This document shows, in pieces, positions 37,127 through 47,371 of a stretch of 64,000 bases of DNA. Source of the DNA: Pantoea vagans. GTDB lineage: Bacteria > Pseudomonadota > Gammaproteobacteria > Enterobacterales > Enterobacteriaceae. The translations under genes were made by a program, and so were the position numbers. The notes under the pieces are model-generated. The model saw only the letters and a program-made list of their open reading frames with translations, had not been told where the DNA came from and ran no database searches. Location: contig NZ_CP038853.1 of assembly GCF_004792415.1 (NCBI RefSeq), forward strand, positions 1,798,001-1,862,000, written 5' to 3'. Each line of letters begins with the position of its first letter. The first letter of the stretch is position 1.

Positions 37127-37159
37127 AAATGTTGATTTCCTTAACAAAAGAAAAGGGGC

Positions 37160-37873
37160 CTAATTAAGTGTCTGGATAGTCAGCGCGCCATCCTGCAGGC
37201 ACAGGCGCGCGGCTTTACCAAAAAATTCTTGTGGGATCTGATCCATGATCCAGTACTCCCCGGCAATCGAGACCAGCTCGGCCGCCAGGTTAGTACAGAA
37301 AATCTGGCAGTTGCGATCGCCGCTGGCACCTGCCAGGGCGCGACCGCGCATCATGCCGTAAATATGAATGTTGCCATCGGCAACCAGTTCGGCACCGGCA
37401 CTGACGCTGCTGGTGATGATTAAGTCGGCGTCACGCGCATAAATCTGCTGGCCTGAGCGCACCGGCGTGTTCACGATGCGGGTTTTCGCTGCTGCCGTCT
37501 CGGTTACAACCGGCTGCGGTTCAGGAGTGGGGGCTGGCTGCGGTGCCTCGGCGCGCGGCCTGGCCTCTTTGCCTTCTGCCAGTACCGGCAGCCCTGCACG
37601 CGCGATCATGCGTTTCAGGGCTTCATCTTTGCAGCCGCTTACGCCGACAATGCGTAAACCGGTAGCAAGAATCGCCTGCTGCAGCTGTTTCCAGTTAACA
37701 TCGGCACTCAATGTGGCGACGTTAAGCACCACCGGGGCGTTTTTCAGGAAATCGGGAGCCTGGTCAATCTTGTCCTGGAGTGCCTTGCGAATCACCGCAG
37801 GGTCATGGTGATGCAAATGGACGACAGACAGGGTGAAACTGCTACCTTTGAATTCGATTGGCGTTTGCGACAT
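37160..37873 (-). CDS. minC: Septum site-determining protein MinC
   Basis: 237 residues (E. coli 231). Inhibits FtsZ assembly at the poles. The N-terminal FtsZ-binding domain (about 1-100) is followed by a proline- and glutamate-rich linker (about 105-128, [18 protein letters not shown]) and a C-terminal beta-helix that dimerises and binds MinD ([33 protein letters not shown] in outline). The linker is slightly longer than in E. coli. First gene of minCDE; a 17-bp palindrome lies 41 bp upstream. Confidence 0.97.
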   Translation of the reverse strand: MSQTPIEFKGSSFTLSVVHLHHHDPAVIRKALQDKIDQAPDFLKNAPVVLNVATLSADVNWKQLQQAILATGLRIVGVSGCKDEALKRMIARAGLPVLAEGKEARPRAEAPQPAPTPEPQPVVTETAAAKTRIVNTPVRSGQQIYARDADLIITSSVSAGAELVADGNIHIYGMMRGRALAGASGDRNCQIFCTNLAAELVSIAGEYWIMDQIPQEFFGKAARLCLQDGALTIQTLN

Positions 37874-37913
37874 CTGTCCCGACTCAGTCCTGTTTTCACT
37901 ACCGTTAACCTGA

Positions 37914-37930
37914 CGATGATAAAATCATCG
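37914..37930. promoter_or_regulatory. 17-bp palindrome in the minC-ycgL intergenic region
   Basis: CGATGAT-AAA-ATCATCG, a perfect 7-bp inverted repeat with a 3-base centre. Position between the divergent minC and ycgL genes suggests an operator, but no regulator is known to me for it. Confidence 0.35.
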
Positions 37931-38028
37931 CTGAAGCGCTAACGGTGAATATTCGAAGTTCTGCAAGCATGTTATAGTTACAGCTATATTCAGACAAGCC
38001 TCAACGCCGGTTAATTCGAGTAAAAAAT

Positions 38029-38304
38029 ATGTTTTGTGTGATCTACAGAAGCCCGTTACGTGACCAGACTTATCTCTATGTTGAAAAAAAGGACGATTTT
38101 TCGCGCGTTCCGGAAGAATTGCTGAAAGGATTTGGCAAGCCGCAGCTGGCGATGGTGCTAAAGCTGGCGGGCCGCGACAGGCTGGCTAATGCGGATATCA
38201 ATAAAGTTAAGCAGGGATTGAGCGAGCAGGGTTATTATTTACAGCTTCCACCGCCGATTGAAAGTCTGCTAAAAATTCATTTAGAGGCCGATAAAAAAGT
38301 TTAA
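38029..38304 (+). CDS. ycgL: YcgL family protein
   Basis: 91 residues. Single YcgL domain, nearly identical to the core of E. coli YcgL ([35 protein letters not shown]). E. coli annotation has a longer N-terminus. Function unknown; the fold is an alpha/beta sandwich. Divergent from minC, as in E. coli. Confidence 0.93.
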   Translation: MFCVIYRSPLRDQTYLYVEKKDDFSRVPEELLKGFGKPQLAMVLKLAGRDRLANADINKVKQGLSEQGYYLQLPPPIESLLKIHLEADKKV

Positions 38305-38621
38305 CTCGGATTCTTCTGTAAATATAAATCCTGTTGGTGCGATACTGCAGGGTTAATATTGCTCTGAAGCTGCGCAAAATTAACGGCGCAGCTTATCTGT
38401 TTCACCCCTGTTTAAATACCCAGTCCACATTTTCACACCTTATTTGTACGATTATTCAGCATGCCAGGGGCATCGTTTACGCTTTTTGACAAATTCCGCA
38501 CCCTGGATGGTTAAAAGGATCTTATTATCACGCTCTGTTGCTGGCATTTCGATCAATGCATCAGCAAACATCAACCCGCCAGCCGCGCTGGCATCACACC
38601 TAACCTGAACAGGGGATGAGC
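38305..38621. other. Intergenic region before ycgM
   Basis: About 315 bp without a gene. A TTGACA at 38487-38492 could be the -35 of the ycgM promoter, but the -10 (GGTTAA-like) is poor. Confidence 0.35.
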
Positions 38622-39281
38622 ATGTATCAGCATCATAACTGGCAAGGCGCTCTGTTAGATTTTCCGGTCAGCAAAGTGGTTTGCGTCGGCAGTAATTATG
38701 CAAAACACATTAAAGAGATGGGCAGTGCGACGCCAACCGAGCCGGTGATCTTTATCAAACCGGAAACGGCGCTGTGTGATTTGCGCCAGCCGCTCTCCAT
38801 CCCCGACGCCTTTGGCGAAGTTCATCACGAAGTCGAACTGGCGGTGTTGATTGGTGCGACGCTGAAGCAGGCGAGTGAAGAACATGTGGCTAAGGCGATT
38901 GCAGGCTATGGCGTGGCGCTGGATCTGACGCTGCGCGACCTGCAGTCCGGGCTGAAAAAAGCGGGACAGCCATGGGAAAAATCGAAAGGCTTTGATAACG
39001 CCTGTCCCATCTCCGGTTTCATCCCGGTAGCCGAATTCAGTGATGATCCACAGAATGTCGAGCTTAAGCTGGTGGTAAACGGAGAAGTGCGTCAGCACGG
39101 CAACACCGCCGATATGATTCACAAAATTCTGCCGCTGATTGCCCATATGAGCCACTATTTTACGCTGCGTGCAGGCGATGTCATTCTGACCGGAACACCT
39201 GAGGGTGTGGGTCCGATGCGCTCGGGTGACAAGCTGGAAGTGTCGCTGGCGGGTCACGGCATCAGCACGCGCGTACTCTAA
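38622..39281 (+). CDS. ycgM: Fumarylacetoacetate hydrolase-family protein YcgM
   Basis: 219 residues as in E. coli YcgM. FAH-fold enzyme; related proteins hydrolyse fumarylpyruvate or acylpyruvates or decarboxylate oxaloacetate. Metal-binding acidic residues are in the HHEVELAVLIG motif (HxExE), with ALDLTLRDLQ and the C-terminal GDVILTGTPEGVGP motif. AGGGG lies 8 bases before the ATG at 38622; an ATG two codons earlier is too close to it. The natural substrate is not certain. Confidence 0.94.
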   Translation: MYQHHNWQGALLDFPVSKVVCVGSNYAKHIKEMGSATPTEPVIFIKPETALCDLRQPLSIPDAFGEVHHEVELAVLIGATLKQASEEHVAKAIAGYGVALDLTLRDLQSGLKKAGQPWEKSKGFDNACPISGFIPVAEFSDDPQNVELKLVVNGEVRQHGNTADMIHKILPLIAHMSHYFTLRAGDVILTGTPEGVGPMRSGDKLEVSLAGHGISTRVL

Positions 39282-39346
39282 AAACTTGCATCACCGCAGC
39301 ATAGGCTTTATAAGGTGCGTTTCAGGCACAACCCGGACAAATCATC

Positions 39347-39793
39347 ATGACTGACACCCCTTTCTGGCAACAAAAACGCCTGGCACAAATGAGCGATGAG
39401 GAATGGGAATCCTTGTGTGATGGTTGTGGCCAGTGTTGCCTGAACAAGTTGCAGGACGCTGACACGGATGAGATTTACTTCACCAACGTCGCCTGCAATC
39501 AGCTCAATATTAAAACCTGCCAGTGCCGTAACTATGAGCGCCGCTTCGAATTAGAAGAGGATTGCATCAAGCTGACGCGCGAAAATCTGACCACCTTCAA
39601 CTGGCTGCCGCGCACCTGCGCCTACCGGTTGCTGGGTGAGGGCAAAGGATTGCCAGTCTGGCATCCGCTGCGGGCCGGTTCGAAAACCGCGATGCATGCG
39701 CAGCGAATTTCGGTGCGTTATATTGCGGTGCGGGAGAGTGAAGTGCGGGACTGGGAAGATCACATTATTGATCGCCCCGATCGCAACGGCTAA
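39347..39793 (+). CDS. ycgN: UPF0260 cysteine-cluster protein YcgN
   Basis: 148 residues (E. coli 153). Function unknown. Belongs to the YkgJ-like zinc/iron-chelating family: eight cysteines are visible, six of them in the first third ([19 protein letters not shown] and IKTCQCRNY) and others at EEDCIKL and PRTCAYRL. It may bind a metal or cluster. Ends before a strong bidirectional terminator shared with dsbB. Confidence 0.93.
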   Translation: MTDTPFWQQKRLAQMSDEEWESLCDGCGQCCLNKLQDADTDEIYFTNVACNQLNIKTCQCRNYERRFELEEDCIKLTRENLTTFNWLPRTCAYRLLGEGKGLPVWHPLRAGSKTAMHAQRISVRYIAVRESEVRDWEDHIIDRPDRNG

Positions 39794-39817
39794 ACGCCAC
39801 GACATCATCTGAAACGT

Positions 39818-39846
39818 AAAAAGGCTGCCAGTGGCAGCCTTTTTTG
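39818..39846. terminator. Bidirectional terminator between ycgN and dsbB
   Basis: AAAAAGGCTGCCA/TGGCAGCCTTTTT perfect stem, T-rich on both exits, between convergent genes. Confidence 0.93.
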
Positions 39847-39864
39847 ATCTCAGCACGTTTCGTG

Positions 39865-40395
39865 TCAGCGACCAAAGAGATCGCGACGCTTAGGTTTGAA
39901 AGGCTGAGCAATCAGTACCAGCACGGCGACCAGCAGATAACCGGCAAACACCCCAATCATCCACTGCGGCATGCTGAGCGTCAGGAAAGTCCAGCTGCGT
40001 TCTGCACAGTCGCCGCTGGCCAGAAACACCGACGGCAGCCACTTATCCAGTGGTAACCCGCTGGGAAAACGGGCAGCAAAATCACAGGTCGTAAACGGGT
40101 TTGGATGCAGCTGAATCATCGTATGTTCATAAGAGAGACGCAGGCCCTCCCAGGCACTGTAAATCCATAACACCAGAGCACCCAGACGCAGCGGTGATTT
40201 CGGCGCAATCGCACCGACCAGACCCGCGCCCAGCACACCAAACAGCGCATTACGTTCATAAATACACATCACGCAGGGCTTTAATCCCATCACGTGCTGA
40301 AAGAAGAGTGCCGTCAATTCCAGTGCAAGCGCCGTCAGTGCCAGTAATAACCAGGCTCCCCGACCACGAGAACATTGATTCAGATATCGCAACAT
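39865..40395 (-). CDS. dsbB: Disulfide bond formation protein DsbB
   Basis: 176 residues as in E. coli. Four-helix inner-membrane protein that reoxidises periplasmic DsbA and passes electrons to quinones. The catalytic cysteine pairs are C41/C44 ([10 protein letters not shown]) and C104/C130 ([19 protein letters not shown]), matching E. coli numbering exactly. I start at 40395 ([11 protein letters not shown]); the longer frame from 40482 has no support. In E. coli nhaB is the next gene upstream; here it is missing and fadR follows after 470 bp. Confidence 0.97.
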   Translation of the reverse strand: MLRYLNQCSRGRGAWLLLALTALALELTALFFQHVMGLKPCVMCIYERNALFGVLGAGLVGAIAPKSPLRLGALVLWIYSAWEGLRLSYEHTMIQLHPNPFTTCDFAARFPSGLPLDKWLPSVFLASGDCAERSWTFLTLSMPQWMIGVFAGYLLVAVLVLIAQPFKPKRRDLFGR

Positions 40396-40865
40396 ATTGC
40401 ATTCCCTGTAAACGTTAATGCCACGCAGTGTAAACCAAAAGCGCGGGCAAACCAGCCAGGGACAGGGAAAAATCGTGTGCAAACATGACCTGATTCTGAT
40501 CCAGAGCAGGTTACAGGAGGATAAGCGGAGGCCCTCCAGCTGATGCCTGCTCAGTTAACAGCGCCAGGATGGCGACGTTGAGAAAAACCCGGCTGCAATG
40601 GGCAGAAAGCGAAACGGCAAGTGCAGGCCATCCGGAACCCGCATACTGTGCTTGAGGATAATTTTCTGCTGCTTTTGAGACTGAATGTTCCGGCACAGAA
40701 AAACGTGCATCCGGCCGTCGTCTTATAACAGCAGCGTTCGCCGCCAGCCAGTCTGAAATATGCGCCCGCGCCCGGTTTTAATGGTTACGCAGGCTATATC
40801 CGCTATAGGGCGTCTGGTATGATGAGTCCCCATCATGATTAGAAAAGCAACGAGAACACATTGCT
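40396..40865. other. Intergenic region where E. coli has nhaB
   Basis: 470 bp between dsbB and fadR. I see no part of nhaB in any frame. Near fadR, TGGTATGAT (40816-40824) looks like an extended -10 and resembles the E. coli fadR promoter. The rest carries nothing I recognise. Confidence 0.45.
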
Positions 40866-41585
40866 ATGGTTATAAAGGCTCAGAGTCCAGCGGGATTTGC
40901 TGAAGAGTATATTATTGAAAGCATCTGGAACAGTCGCTTTCCGCCCGGATCGATTCTTCCTGCTGAGCGTGAGCTTTCTGAATTGATTGGGGTAACGCGC
41001 ACCACATTGCGTGAGGTGTTACAGCGCCTGGCACGTGACGGCTGGCTGACGATTCAGCACGGCAAACCGACGCGCGTGAACGATTTCTGGGAGACCTCCG
41101 GCCTTAATATTCTGGAAACGCTCGCCCGCCTTGATCACGACAGTGTGCCGGTGCTGATTGACAATCTGCTGTCAGTCCGCAGCAACATTTCATCGATTTT
41201 TATCAGCCGTGCGCTGCGCCATCATCCGGACAAAGCGCGTGAAGTGCTGGAGACGGTAAGTGCCGCGGCCGATCAGGCGGATGCCTATACCGAGCTCGAC
41301 TACCGGGTGTTCCGCGGTCTGGCATTTGCATCAGGCAATCCGATTTACGGTCTGATCCTCAATGGCCTCAAAGGTCTCTACACCCGTGTGGGCCGTCACT
41401 ACTTCTCTAATCCGGAGGCCCGTCAGGTCGCGCGCGATTTCTATCTGAAACTTCTGGCGCTGTGTGATAAAGAGCCGGGACAGGATGAGATTGTGGATGT
41501 AGTGCGCAACTATGGCCGTCGCAGTGGTGAAATCTGGCACAGCATGCAGAAGAACCTGCCAGACGACCTCGGCAATAAACGATAA
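40866..41585 (+). CDS. fadR: Fatty acid metabolism regulator FadR (GntR family)
   Basis: 239 residues as in E. coli. Represses fatty-acid degradation genes and activates fabA and fabB; long-chain acyl-CoA releases it from DNA. The N-terminal winged helix ([35 protein letters not shown]) is intact, with W60-region [12 protein letters not shown], and the all-helical FCD domain binds acyl-CoA. A likely target operator precedes fadD at 33004. Convergent with ycgB. Confidence 0.98.
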   Translation: MVIKAQSPAGFAEEYIIESIWNSRFPPGSILPAERELSELIGVTRTTLREVLQRLARDGWLTIQHGKPTRVNDFWETSGLNILETLARLDHDSVPVLIDNLLSVRSNISSIFISRALRHHPDKAREVLETVSAAADQADAYTELDYRVFRGLAFASGNPIYGLILNGLKGLYTRVGRHYFSNPEARQVARDFYLKLLALCDKEPGQDEIVDVVRNYGRRSGEIWHSMQKNLPDDLGNKR

Positions 41586-41615
41586 AAAAAACCGGACATC
41601 GCGTCCGGTTTTTTG
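41583..41615. terminator. Bidirectional terminator between fadR and ycgB
   Basis: AAAAAACCGGAC/GTCCGGTTTTTT perfect stem with a short loop, overlapping the last base pairs of fadR. Confidence 0.93.
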
Positions 41616-41626
41616 TTTTTAGCCTA

Positions 41627-43162
41627 TCAGAGCGATGAACCGCGCGGCGGATTACGATCCAGCAATTCGACGCTGCCATCTTCGTTCTGCTGTTCCAGGA
41701 TCACATCAAATCCCCACAGACGATGCACATGCTTCAGCACCTCGCGACGACTCTTATCAAGCGGCGTACGGCTCTGTGGCACATAGCGCAGAGTCAGCGA
41801 ACGATCGCCACGCAGATCGACGTTGTAGACCTGAATATTAGGCTCAAGATTACTCAGGTTGTACTGTGCAGAGAGCTGCTGCCGAATGGCGCGATAGCCC
41901 ACCTCATCGTGGATGGCAGCGATCTCCAGATAGTTGTTGCGGTCGTCATCCAGTACGGTGAAGAGACGGAAATCACGCATCACTTTCGGCGACAGGAACT
42001 GGCTGATAAAACTTTCATCCTTAAACTCACGCATCGCAAAATGCAGCGTTTCCAGCCAGTCGGAGCCGGCGATATCCGGGAACCAGTAGCGATCCTCTTC
42101 AGTCGGTGACTGACAGATCCGTTTGATATCCTGCATCATCGCAAACCCTAATGCATAAGGGTTGATGCCGTTGTACCACTGACTGTTATAGGGCGGCTGA
42201 TAAACGACGTTGGTGTGACTGTGCAGGAACTCCATCATAAAACGTTCCGACACTTTGCCTTCATCGTACAGGTGATTAAGTATGGTGTAGTGCCAGAACG
42301 TCGCCCAGCCTTCGTTCATGACCTGCGTCTGCTTCTGCGGATAGAAATACTGGCTCACCTTGCGCACAATGCGCAGGATCTCACGCTGCCAGGGCTCCAG
42401 CAGCGGGGCATTTTTTTCCATAAAATAGAGCAGGTTTTCCTGCGGCTCAGAAGGGTAGCGTGCCGCTTCAAAAGCCACTGTCTCTTTCTCACGCCGTGGC
42501 AGCGTTCGCCACAGGGTATTCACCTGGCTCTGCAGATACTCTTCACGGCTTTTCTGCCGCGCCTTCTCCTCCTGAAGGGAGATTTTCTGCGGGCGTTTAT
42601 AGCGATCGACGCCATAATTCATCAGGGCATGGCAGGAGTCGAGCAGTCGCTCGACCTCTTCAACGCCATAACGCTCTTCGCAGTCACTGATATAGTTTTT
42701 GGCGAACAGCAGGTAATCGACAATCGAGCCGGCATCGGTCCAGCTGCGGAACAGATAGTTATTCTTGAAGAAGGAGTTATGACCATAGCAGGCATGCGCC
42801 ATCACCAGCGCCTGCATGGTCATGGTGTTCTCTTCCATCAGGTAGGCGATGCAGGGGTTAGAGTTGATAACGATTTCATAGGCCAGCCCCTGCTGACCAT
42901 GCTTATAGCGCTGCTCGGTCTCGATAAACTTTTTACCGAATGACCAGTGTGAATAGTTGATGGGCATGCCAACGCTGGAATAGGCATCCATCATCTGTTC
43001 TGAGGTAATCACTTCAATCTGGTGCGGGTAGGTATCAAGCCGGTAGAGTTTAGCAACCCGGTCTATCTCTGCTAAATAGACATCAAGCAGTTCGAATGTC
43101 CAGTCTGGTCCGTCATTGAGTCGTTTGCTGTCTCTGATGGCTTCGTCAAAGATTGTCGTCAT
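41627..43162 (-). CDS. ycgB: SpoVR-family stationary-phase protein YcgB
   Basis: 511 residues (E. coli 510), near identical in its core (YPHQIEVITSEQMMDAYSSVG; NEGWATFWHYTILN; HSHTNVV). SpoVR proteins are widely co-conserved with the PrkA-type kinase YeaG and the von Willebrand-like protein YeaH, and in many bacteria the three are adjacent. Here yeaH and yeaG are 8 kb away on the same strand. In E. coli the gene is RpoS-dependent. The molecular activity is unknown. GAGGT precedes the ATG. Confidence 0.95.
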   Translation of the reverse strand: MTTIFDEAIRDSKRLNDGPDWTFELLDVYLAEIDRVAKLYRLDTYPHQIEVITSEQMMDAYSSVGMPINYSHWSFGKKFIETEQRYKHGQQGLAYEIVINSNPCIAYLMEENTMTMQALVMAHACYGHNSFFKNNYLFRSWTDAGSIVDYLLFAKNYISDCEERYGVEEVERLLDSCHALMNYGVDRYKRPQKISLQEEKARQKSREEYLQSQVNTLWRTLPRREKETVAFEAARYPSEPQENLLYFMEKNAPLLEPWQREILRIVRKVSQYFYPQKQTQVMNEGWATFWHYTILNHLYDEGKVSERFMMEFLHSHTNVVYQPPYNSQWYNGINPYALGFAMMQDIKRICQSPTEEDRYWFPDIAGSDWLETLHFAMREFKDESFISQFLSPKVMRDFRLFTVLDDDRNNYLEIAAIHDEVGYRAIRQQLSAQYNLSNLEPNIQVYNVDLRGDRSLTLRYVPQSRTPLDKSRREVLKHVHRLWGFDVILEQQNEDGSVELLDRNPPRGSSL

Positions 43163-43666
43163 AGCGCACCTCTTTTTTGCAAACCGGCTGACCCGAAAGA
43201 CAACCCGTTCTGGTTATTTAAGGCTTCATCCTGAAAAAGGGAACCCGAAAAAAACTGAGCGAACACAACAATGATAGCCCACTGTCGCTTATCCGAAATG
43301 CGAACTCAAACGAATTCTTTGGCACAAAATCATTAAGACAGGTGCGGCAGAGAATTTAATAGCCTTTAATTCGAACGTTATTTGAAAGTGCGGAATATCA
43401 TCCTGTTTATAAGCAGAATGTATGGGGTTGAATGATTCTCCTGCCATGCGCAGATTTAACTGCTTTCGTTGTCATTTATTTCTGTGTTTATGGATTAAGG
43501 CGCATAAAGCGCTGAAATTGGCCGTGCGACAAGATTTTAGTTACCTGAAAAATGAAAAAGATGTGAAATAGATGCTGAATTTATGGGGTGGTGTCCGCTG
43601 TGTAAATCCGCTGACTATCATCTGCTGAACAGTGAATTATGCTTTTATATGCCGGGTGGGGGAGCT
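43163..43666. other. Divergent promoter region between ycgB and dadA
   Basis: About 500 bp with no credible gene, AT-rich in the middle. It must hold the ycgB and dadAX promoters. dadAX of E. coli is under Lrp and CRP control; a half-site-like ATGTGAAATAGATGC at 43560-43574 is the best CRP-like sequence and is weak. Lrp sites are too degenerate to assign by eye. Confidence 0.4.
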
Positions 43667-44968
43667 ATGCACGTAGTCATTCTTGGAAGTGGTGTGGTTG
43701 GCGTGGCAAGCGCCTGGTATCTGGCGCGTGCCGGACATCAGGTTACCGTCATCGATCGTCAGCCCGCTGCCGCGATGGAGACCAGCGCAGGCAATGCGGG
43801 TCAAATCTCACCGGGCTATGCCGCACCCTGGGCGGCGCCAGGCGTGCCGCTGAAAGCGGTGAAGTGGATGTTCCAGCGCCACGCGCCGCTGGCTATCCGG
43901 CTCGATGGCAGCAGTTTCCAGCTGGAGTGGATGTGGCACATGCTGCGCAACTGCGACATCAACCACTACCAGCAGAATAAAAGCCGCATGGTGCGGATTG
44001 CCGAATACAGTCGTGACTGTCTGAAAGCGTTGCGCGCTGAGACCGGCATCGCCTATGAGGGTCGTCAGGGCGGAACCTTGCAGCTGTTTCGCACGCAGCA
44101 GCAGTTCGACAGCGCCAGTAAAGATATTGCGGTACTGCGCGACGCGGGCGTGCCCTATGAGCTGCTGGAGGCGCATGAACTGTCTCGCGTGGAACCGGCG
44201 CTGGCGGCAACCCAGCATAAACTCACTGGCGGACTGCGCCTGCCTAACGATGAAACCGGTGACTGCCAGCTCTTTACGCAGCGGCTGGCAAAAATGGCCG
44301 AAGAGGCGGGCGTGGTTTTCCGCTTTAACACCCCGGTCGATCACCTGCTGCGCGATGGCAATCGCATTTATGGTGTGAAGTGCGGCGAGGAGATCATCAA
44401 GGCGGACAGCTATGTAGTGGCCTTTGGCTCCTACTCGACCGCACTGCTGAAAAACGTCATTGATATTCCGGTCTATCCGCTGAAAGGCTACTCACTCACT
44501 ATTCCGATTAAAAATCCTGAGGCTGCACCGGTTTCGACGATTCTGGATGAGACCTACAAAGTGGCGGTGACCCGGTTTGACGATCGTATCCGCGTCGGCG
44601 GGATGGCGGAAATTGTTGGTTTTAACACCAGACTCACCAAAGCGCGGCGGGAAACGCTGGAGATGGTGGTCAGTGATCTCTATCCTGAAGGCGGTCATCT
44701 CGCGCAGGCGAGTTTCTGGACCGGTCTGCGTCCGATGACGCCAGACGGTACGCCGATTGTCGGTGCCACGCCACTCTCCAATCTTTATCTTAATACCGGT
44801 CACGGTACGCTGGGCTGGACGATGGCATGTGGTTCTGGTCAGCTGCTGGCCGATCTCATCTCCGGTAAAAAGCCAGCCATTGCGGCGGATGACTTAGCGG
44901 TGTTCCGCTACTTACCCGGTTTCGCGGCGACCTCATCGCCGCTGCGTAACGCCAACGCAACTCGTTAA
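43667..44968 (+). CDS. dadA: D-amino acid dehydrogenase
   Basis: 433 residues (E. coli 432). A membrane-associated FAD enzyme that oxidises D-alanine and other D-amino acids to keto acids, passing electrons to quinones. The dinucleotide-binding motif [16 protein letters not shown] has G7, G9 and G12. Other DAO-family motifs are [30 protein letters not shown] and [16 protein letters not shown] chose the ATG at 43667 because the strong purine run GGGGGAG lies just upstream and it fits the E. coli start; a frame from 43583 is unsupported. Upstream of dadX in a catabolic alanine operon. Confidence 0.96.
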   Translation: MHVVILGSGVVGVASAWYLARAGHQVTVIDRQPAAAMETSAGNAGQISPGYAAPWAAPGVPLKAVKWMFQRHAPLAIRLDGSSFQLEWMWHMLRNCDINHYQQNKSRMVRIAEYSRDCLKALRAETGIAYEGRQGGTLQLFRTQQQFDSASKDIAVLRDAGVPYELLEAHELSRVEPALAATQHKLTGGLRLPNDETGDCQLFTQRLAKMAEEAGVVFRFNTPVDHLLRDGNRIYGVKCGEEIIKADSYVVAFGSYSTALLKNVIDIPVYPLKGYSLTIPIKNPEAAPVSTILDETYKVAVTRFDDRIRVGGMAEIVGFNTRLTKARRETLEMVVSDLYPEGGHLAQASFWTGLRPMTPDGTPIVGATPLSNLYLNTGHGTLGWTMACGSGQLLADLISGKKPAIAADDLAVFRYLPGFAATSSPLRNANATR

Positions 44969-44987
44969 GTATTCAGGGAGAGAAAGG

Positions 44988-46058
44988 ATGTCACGTCCGA
45001 TTGTCGCTACCATTAACCAGCAGGCGCTTCGTCATAACCTGACTGTTGTTCGCCAGGCGGCGCCCGCATCCCGCGTCTGGTCAGTGGTGAAAGCCAATGC
45101 TTATGGTCATGGCATTGAGCGCGTACGCGAAGCGTTATCTGCCACCGACGGCTTTGCGCTGCTTAATATGGAAGAAGCCATTCTGCTGCGCGAGCAGGGC
45201 TGGAAAAAACCGATTCTGCTGCTGGAGGGATTTTTCCAGCCAGAGGATCTGCAGCTGATTGACCGCTATCGCCTGACCACCAGCGTACACAGTAACTGGC
45301 AAATCAAGGCGCTGGCCAGTGCCAGCCTCTCTGCGCCGGTTGATATCTATCTCAAAATGAACAGCGGCATGAACCGTCTGGGCTTTCGCCCGGAGCAGGT
45401 TTCTGGCGCCTGGCAGAAGCTGCGGGCGCTGAGCAATGTCGGTGAGATGACGCTGATGGCCCATTTTGCCGATGCCGAAAATCCGCAGGGCCTGATTGCA
45501 CCGCTGCAGCGTGTTGAGCAGGCGGCGGAGGGGCTGAACTGCCCACGGTCGCTTTCGAATTCCGCCTGCACCTTATGGCATCCTGAAGCGCATTTTGACT
45601 GGGTCCGGCCCGGTATTATTCTGTACGGCGCGTCGCCCAGTGGTGACTGGCAGGACATTGCCGGCAGCGGCCTGAAGCCAGTGATGACTCTGAGCAGTGA
45701 GATTATTGCGGTTCAGCAGTTACAGGCGGGCGATGGCGTCGGTTACGGCTACCGTTATCACGCCAGCACAGCGCAGCGGATTGGCGTCGTAGCCTGTGGG
45801 TACGCCGATGGCTATCCGCGCCATGCCCCGACCGGCACGCCGGTCTGCGTCGATGGTGTGATGACACAGGTGGTTGGCGCGGTTTCCATGGATATGATTA
45901 CGGTGGATTTAACCCCCTGTCCGCAGGCGGGCATCGGTTCATCTGTTGAGCTGTGGGGTGAGCAGGTGAAAATCGATCAGGTGGCAAAAGCGGCCGGAAC
46001 GGTAGGGTACGAGCTGATGTGCGCGCTGGCACCCCGCGTCCCGGTCACGGTTATTTAA
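44988..46058 (+). CDS. dadX: Catabolic alanine racemase
   Basis: 356 residues as in E. coli. PLP enzyme that converts L-alanine to D-alanine for DadA. The cofactor lysine is K35 ([12 protein letters not shown]); the second catalytic base, a tyrosine, lies in [13 protein letters not shown]. Also conserved are [22 protein letters not shown] and [10 protein letters not shown]. Starts 19 bp after dadA with GGGAGA upstream. Its end overlaps the convergent MFS gene by 8 bp. Confidence 0.97.
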   Translation: MSRPIVATINQQALRHNLTVVRQAAPASRVWSVVKANAYGHGIERVREALSATDGFALLNMEEAILLREQGWKKPILLLEGFFQPEDLQLIDRYRLTTSVHSNWQIKALASASLSAPVDIYLKMNSGMNRLGFRPEQVSGAWQKLRALSNVGEMTLMAHFADAENPQGLIAPLQRVEQAAEGLNCPRSLSNSACTLWHPEAHFDWVRPGIILYGASPSGDWQDIAGSGLKPVMTLSSEIIAVQQLQAGDGVGYGYRYHASTAQRIGVVACGYADGYPRHAPTGTPVCVDGVMTQVVGAVSMDMITVDLTPCPQAGIGSSVELWGEQVKIDQVAKAAGTVGYELMCALAPRVPVTVI

Positions 46059-47244
46059 GCGCGGTCAGGCTGCCGCGCATCTTTCTGCTGCAGCGCCAGG
46101 CGATAAAGGCCAGCGCTGCACCCAACAGCATCATCAGACTCAGCGACAGCTTCTCCGCCACCGGCAGCGCAACGATTACCAGGCTGCCTGCCGCACCACC
46201 GGCCATCTGAATAAAGCCCTGCAGGGCGGACGCCACGCCCGCCTGTTGCTGATAGGGCTCCAGCGCATAGCTGGTGGCCGGCCCCACCGTAAAGGCCAGC
46301 CCGGCCACCGACACGGCGACCGGGAACATGTAGAGCGCCCAGTGCGTCTGCATCTCCGCCGGGAAAATCTGCATCCCTGCCACCAGCAGCACCGCGCCCA
46401 GCAGCATGGTGAAGAATCCCATTGCCAGGCAGAACGGTCGACCCGCTTTACGAATCGCTTTATTCACGAACATGCTGACAAACATGATCCAGAAACCGTT
46501 AGCGCCAAACGCAAAGGAGAACTGGATCGGCGTCAGCCCGCCTTCGGTCATTAACACCTGCGGTGCCAGCGACACATAGGTCAGCACCATACCCAGCGCA
46601 CCGGCATTGGCAAAGGCGAAGGCCAGGAAGCGCGGCTGACGCAGAATTTCAGCGTACTGCTTAATCGGCAAGCCTTTCACCCGCAGCGTATTCGCCGGAC
46701 GGGTTTCTGGCAGCCAGATAATCACCAGAAGTGTAATCAGCACGCCATAGGCGCAGAGGAACCAGAAGGGTGCGCGCCAGTCAAAGGCGCTGGCCAGCAG
46801 TCCGCCCAGCAGCGGGGCCAGAGCCGGGACGATGTTCAGTGCGCCGTTCAGGAAGCCATAGGCGCGGGCGGCATCATCACCGCTGAGTCGGTCACGCACG
46901 CCGCTAAAGGCGACTACCGCGCTGCAGCAGACGCCACAGCCCTGCACCAGGCGAGCCACGACAAACAGCGGGAATGAGGTCGCGGTGGCGGCAATGGCGC
47001 TGCCGGTGATGTAGAGCCCCAGCCCCAGCAGGGCAATCGGCTTACGGCCATAGTTGTCCACCAGCGGACCGGTCACCAGTTGTCCCAGTCCCATCACCAG
47101 CAGAAACAGAGGAATGGTGGTCTGTACCAGTGAGACCGGCGTATTCAGCCCTTCTGCGATTTGCGGCAGCGTGGGCAAATAGAGATCGATGCCTAAAGGT
47201 GCCAGCAGCACCAGGCTTAATAACAGCAGAGTAAATTTTTGCAT
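46051..47244 (-). CDS. MFS multidrug exporter, Bcr/CflA-like
   Basis: 397 residues with 12 predicted membrane helices. It resembles the Bcr/CflA drug-exporter branch: an early charged-helix motif ([15 protein letters not shown]), the conserved loop [13 protein letters not shown], and [24 protein letters not shown]. The substrate cannot be told from sequence. It is not at this position in E. coli, which suggests gain in this lineage, though codon use looks like its neighbours. The last bases overlap dadX on the other strand. Confidence 0.85.
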   Translation of the reverse strand: MQKFTLLLLSLVLLAPLGIDLYLPTLPQIAEGLNTPVSLVQTTIPLFLLVMGLGQLVTGPLVDNYGRKPIALLGLGLYITGSAIAATATSFPLFVVARLVQGCGVCCSAVVAFSGVRDRLSGDDAARAYGFLNGALNIVPALAPLLGGLLASAFDWRAPFWFLCAYGVLITLLVIIWLPETRPANTLRVKGLPIKQYAEILRQPRFLAFAFANAGALGMVLTYVSLAPQVLMTEGGLTPIQFSFAFGANGFWIMFVSMFVNKAIRKAGRPFCLAMGFFTMLLGAVLLVAGMQIFPAEMQTHWALYMFPVAVSVAGLAFTVGPATSYALEPYQQQAGVASALQGFIQMAGGAAGSLVIVALPVAEKLSLSLMMLLGAALAFIAWRCSRKMRGSLTALK

Positions 47245-47334
47245 AACAACCAGAGGGTAAACGTTCTGTTAAAAAACGAGCGCAGAGGGTAATGATTCAG
47301 AGGCAAAAAAGATAGAGGAAGTCGTGCGGAAAGT

Positions 47335-47361
47335 GCGATGCCTGCTGTAAACAGGCATCGC
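47335..47361 (-). terminator. Hairpin downstream of the priming transferase
   Basis: GCGATGCCTG/CAGGCATCGC, a 10-bp stem with a 7-base loop, 10 bp past the stop. The minus-strand exit ACTTTCC is only weakly T-rich. Confidence 0.5.
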
Positions 47362-47371
47362 AGGCTCTTGC

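Noticed and set aside
40511..40696. 61-codon open frame between dsbB and fadR as a remnant of nhaB
   Set aside because: Its translation does not resemble any part of NhaB and lacks a ribosome binding site.
42215..42943. 242-codon open frame antisense to ycgB
   Set aside because: Shadow of a highly conserved SpoVR gene; similar shadows occur opposite letB, sdaA and yeaG.
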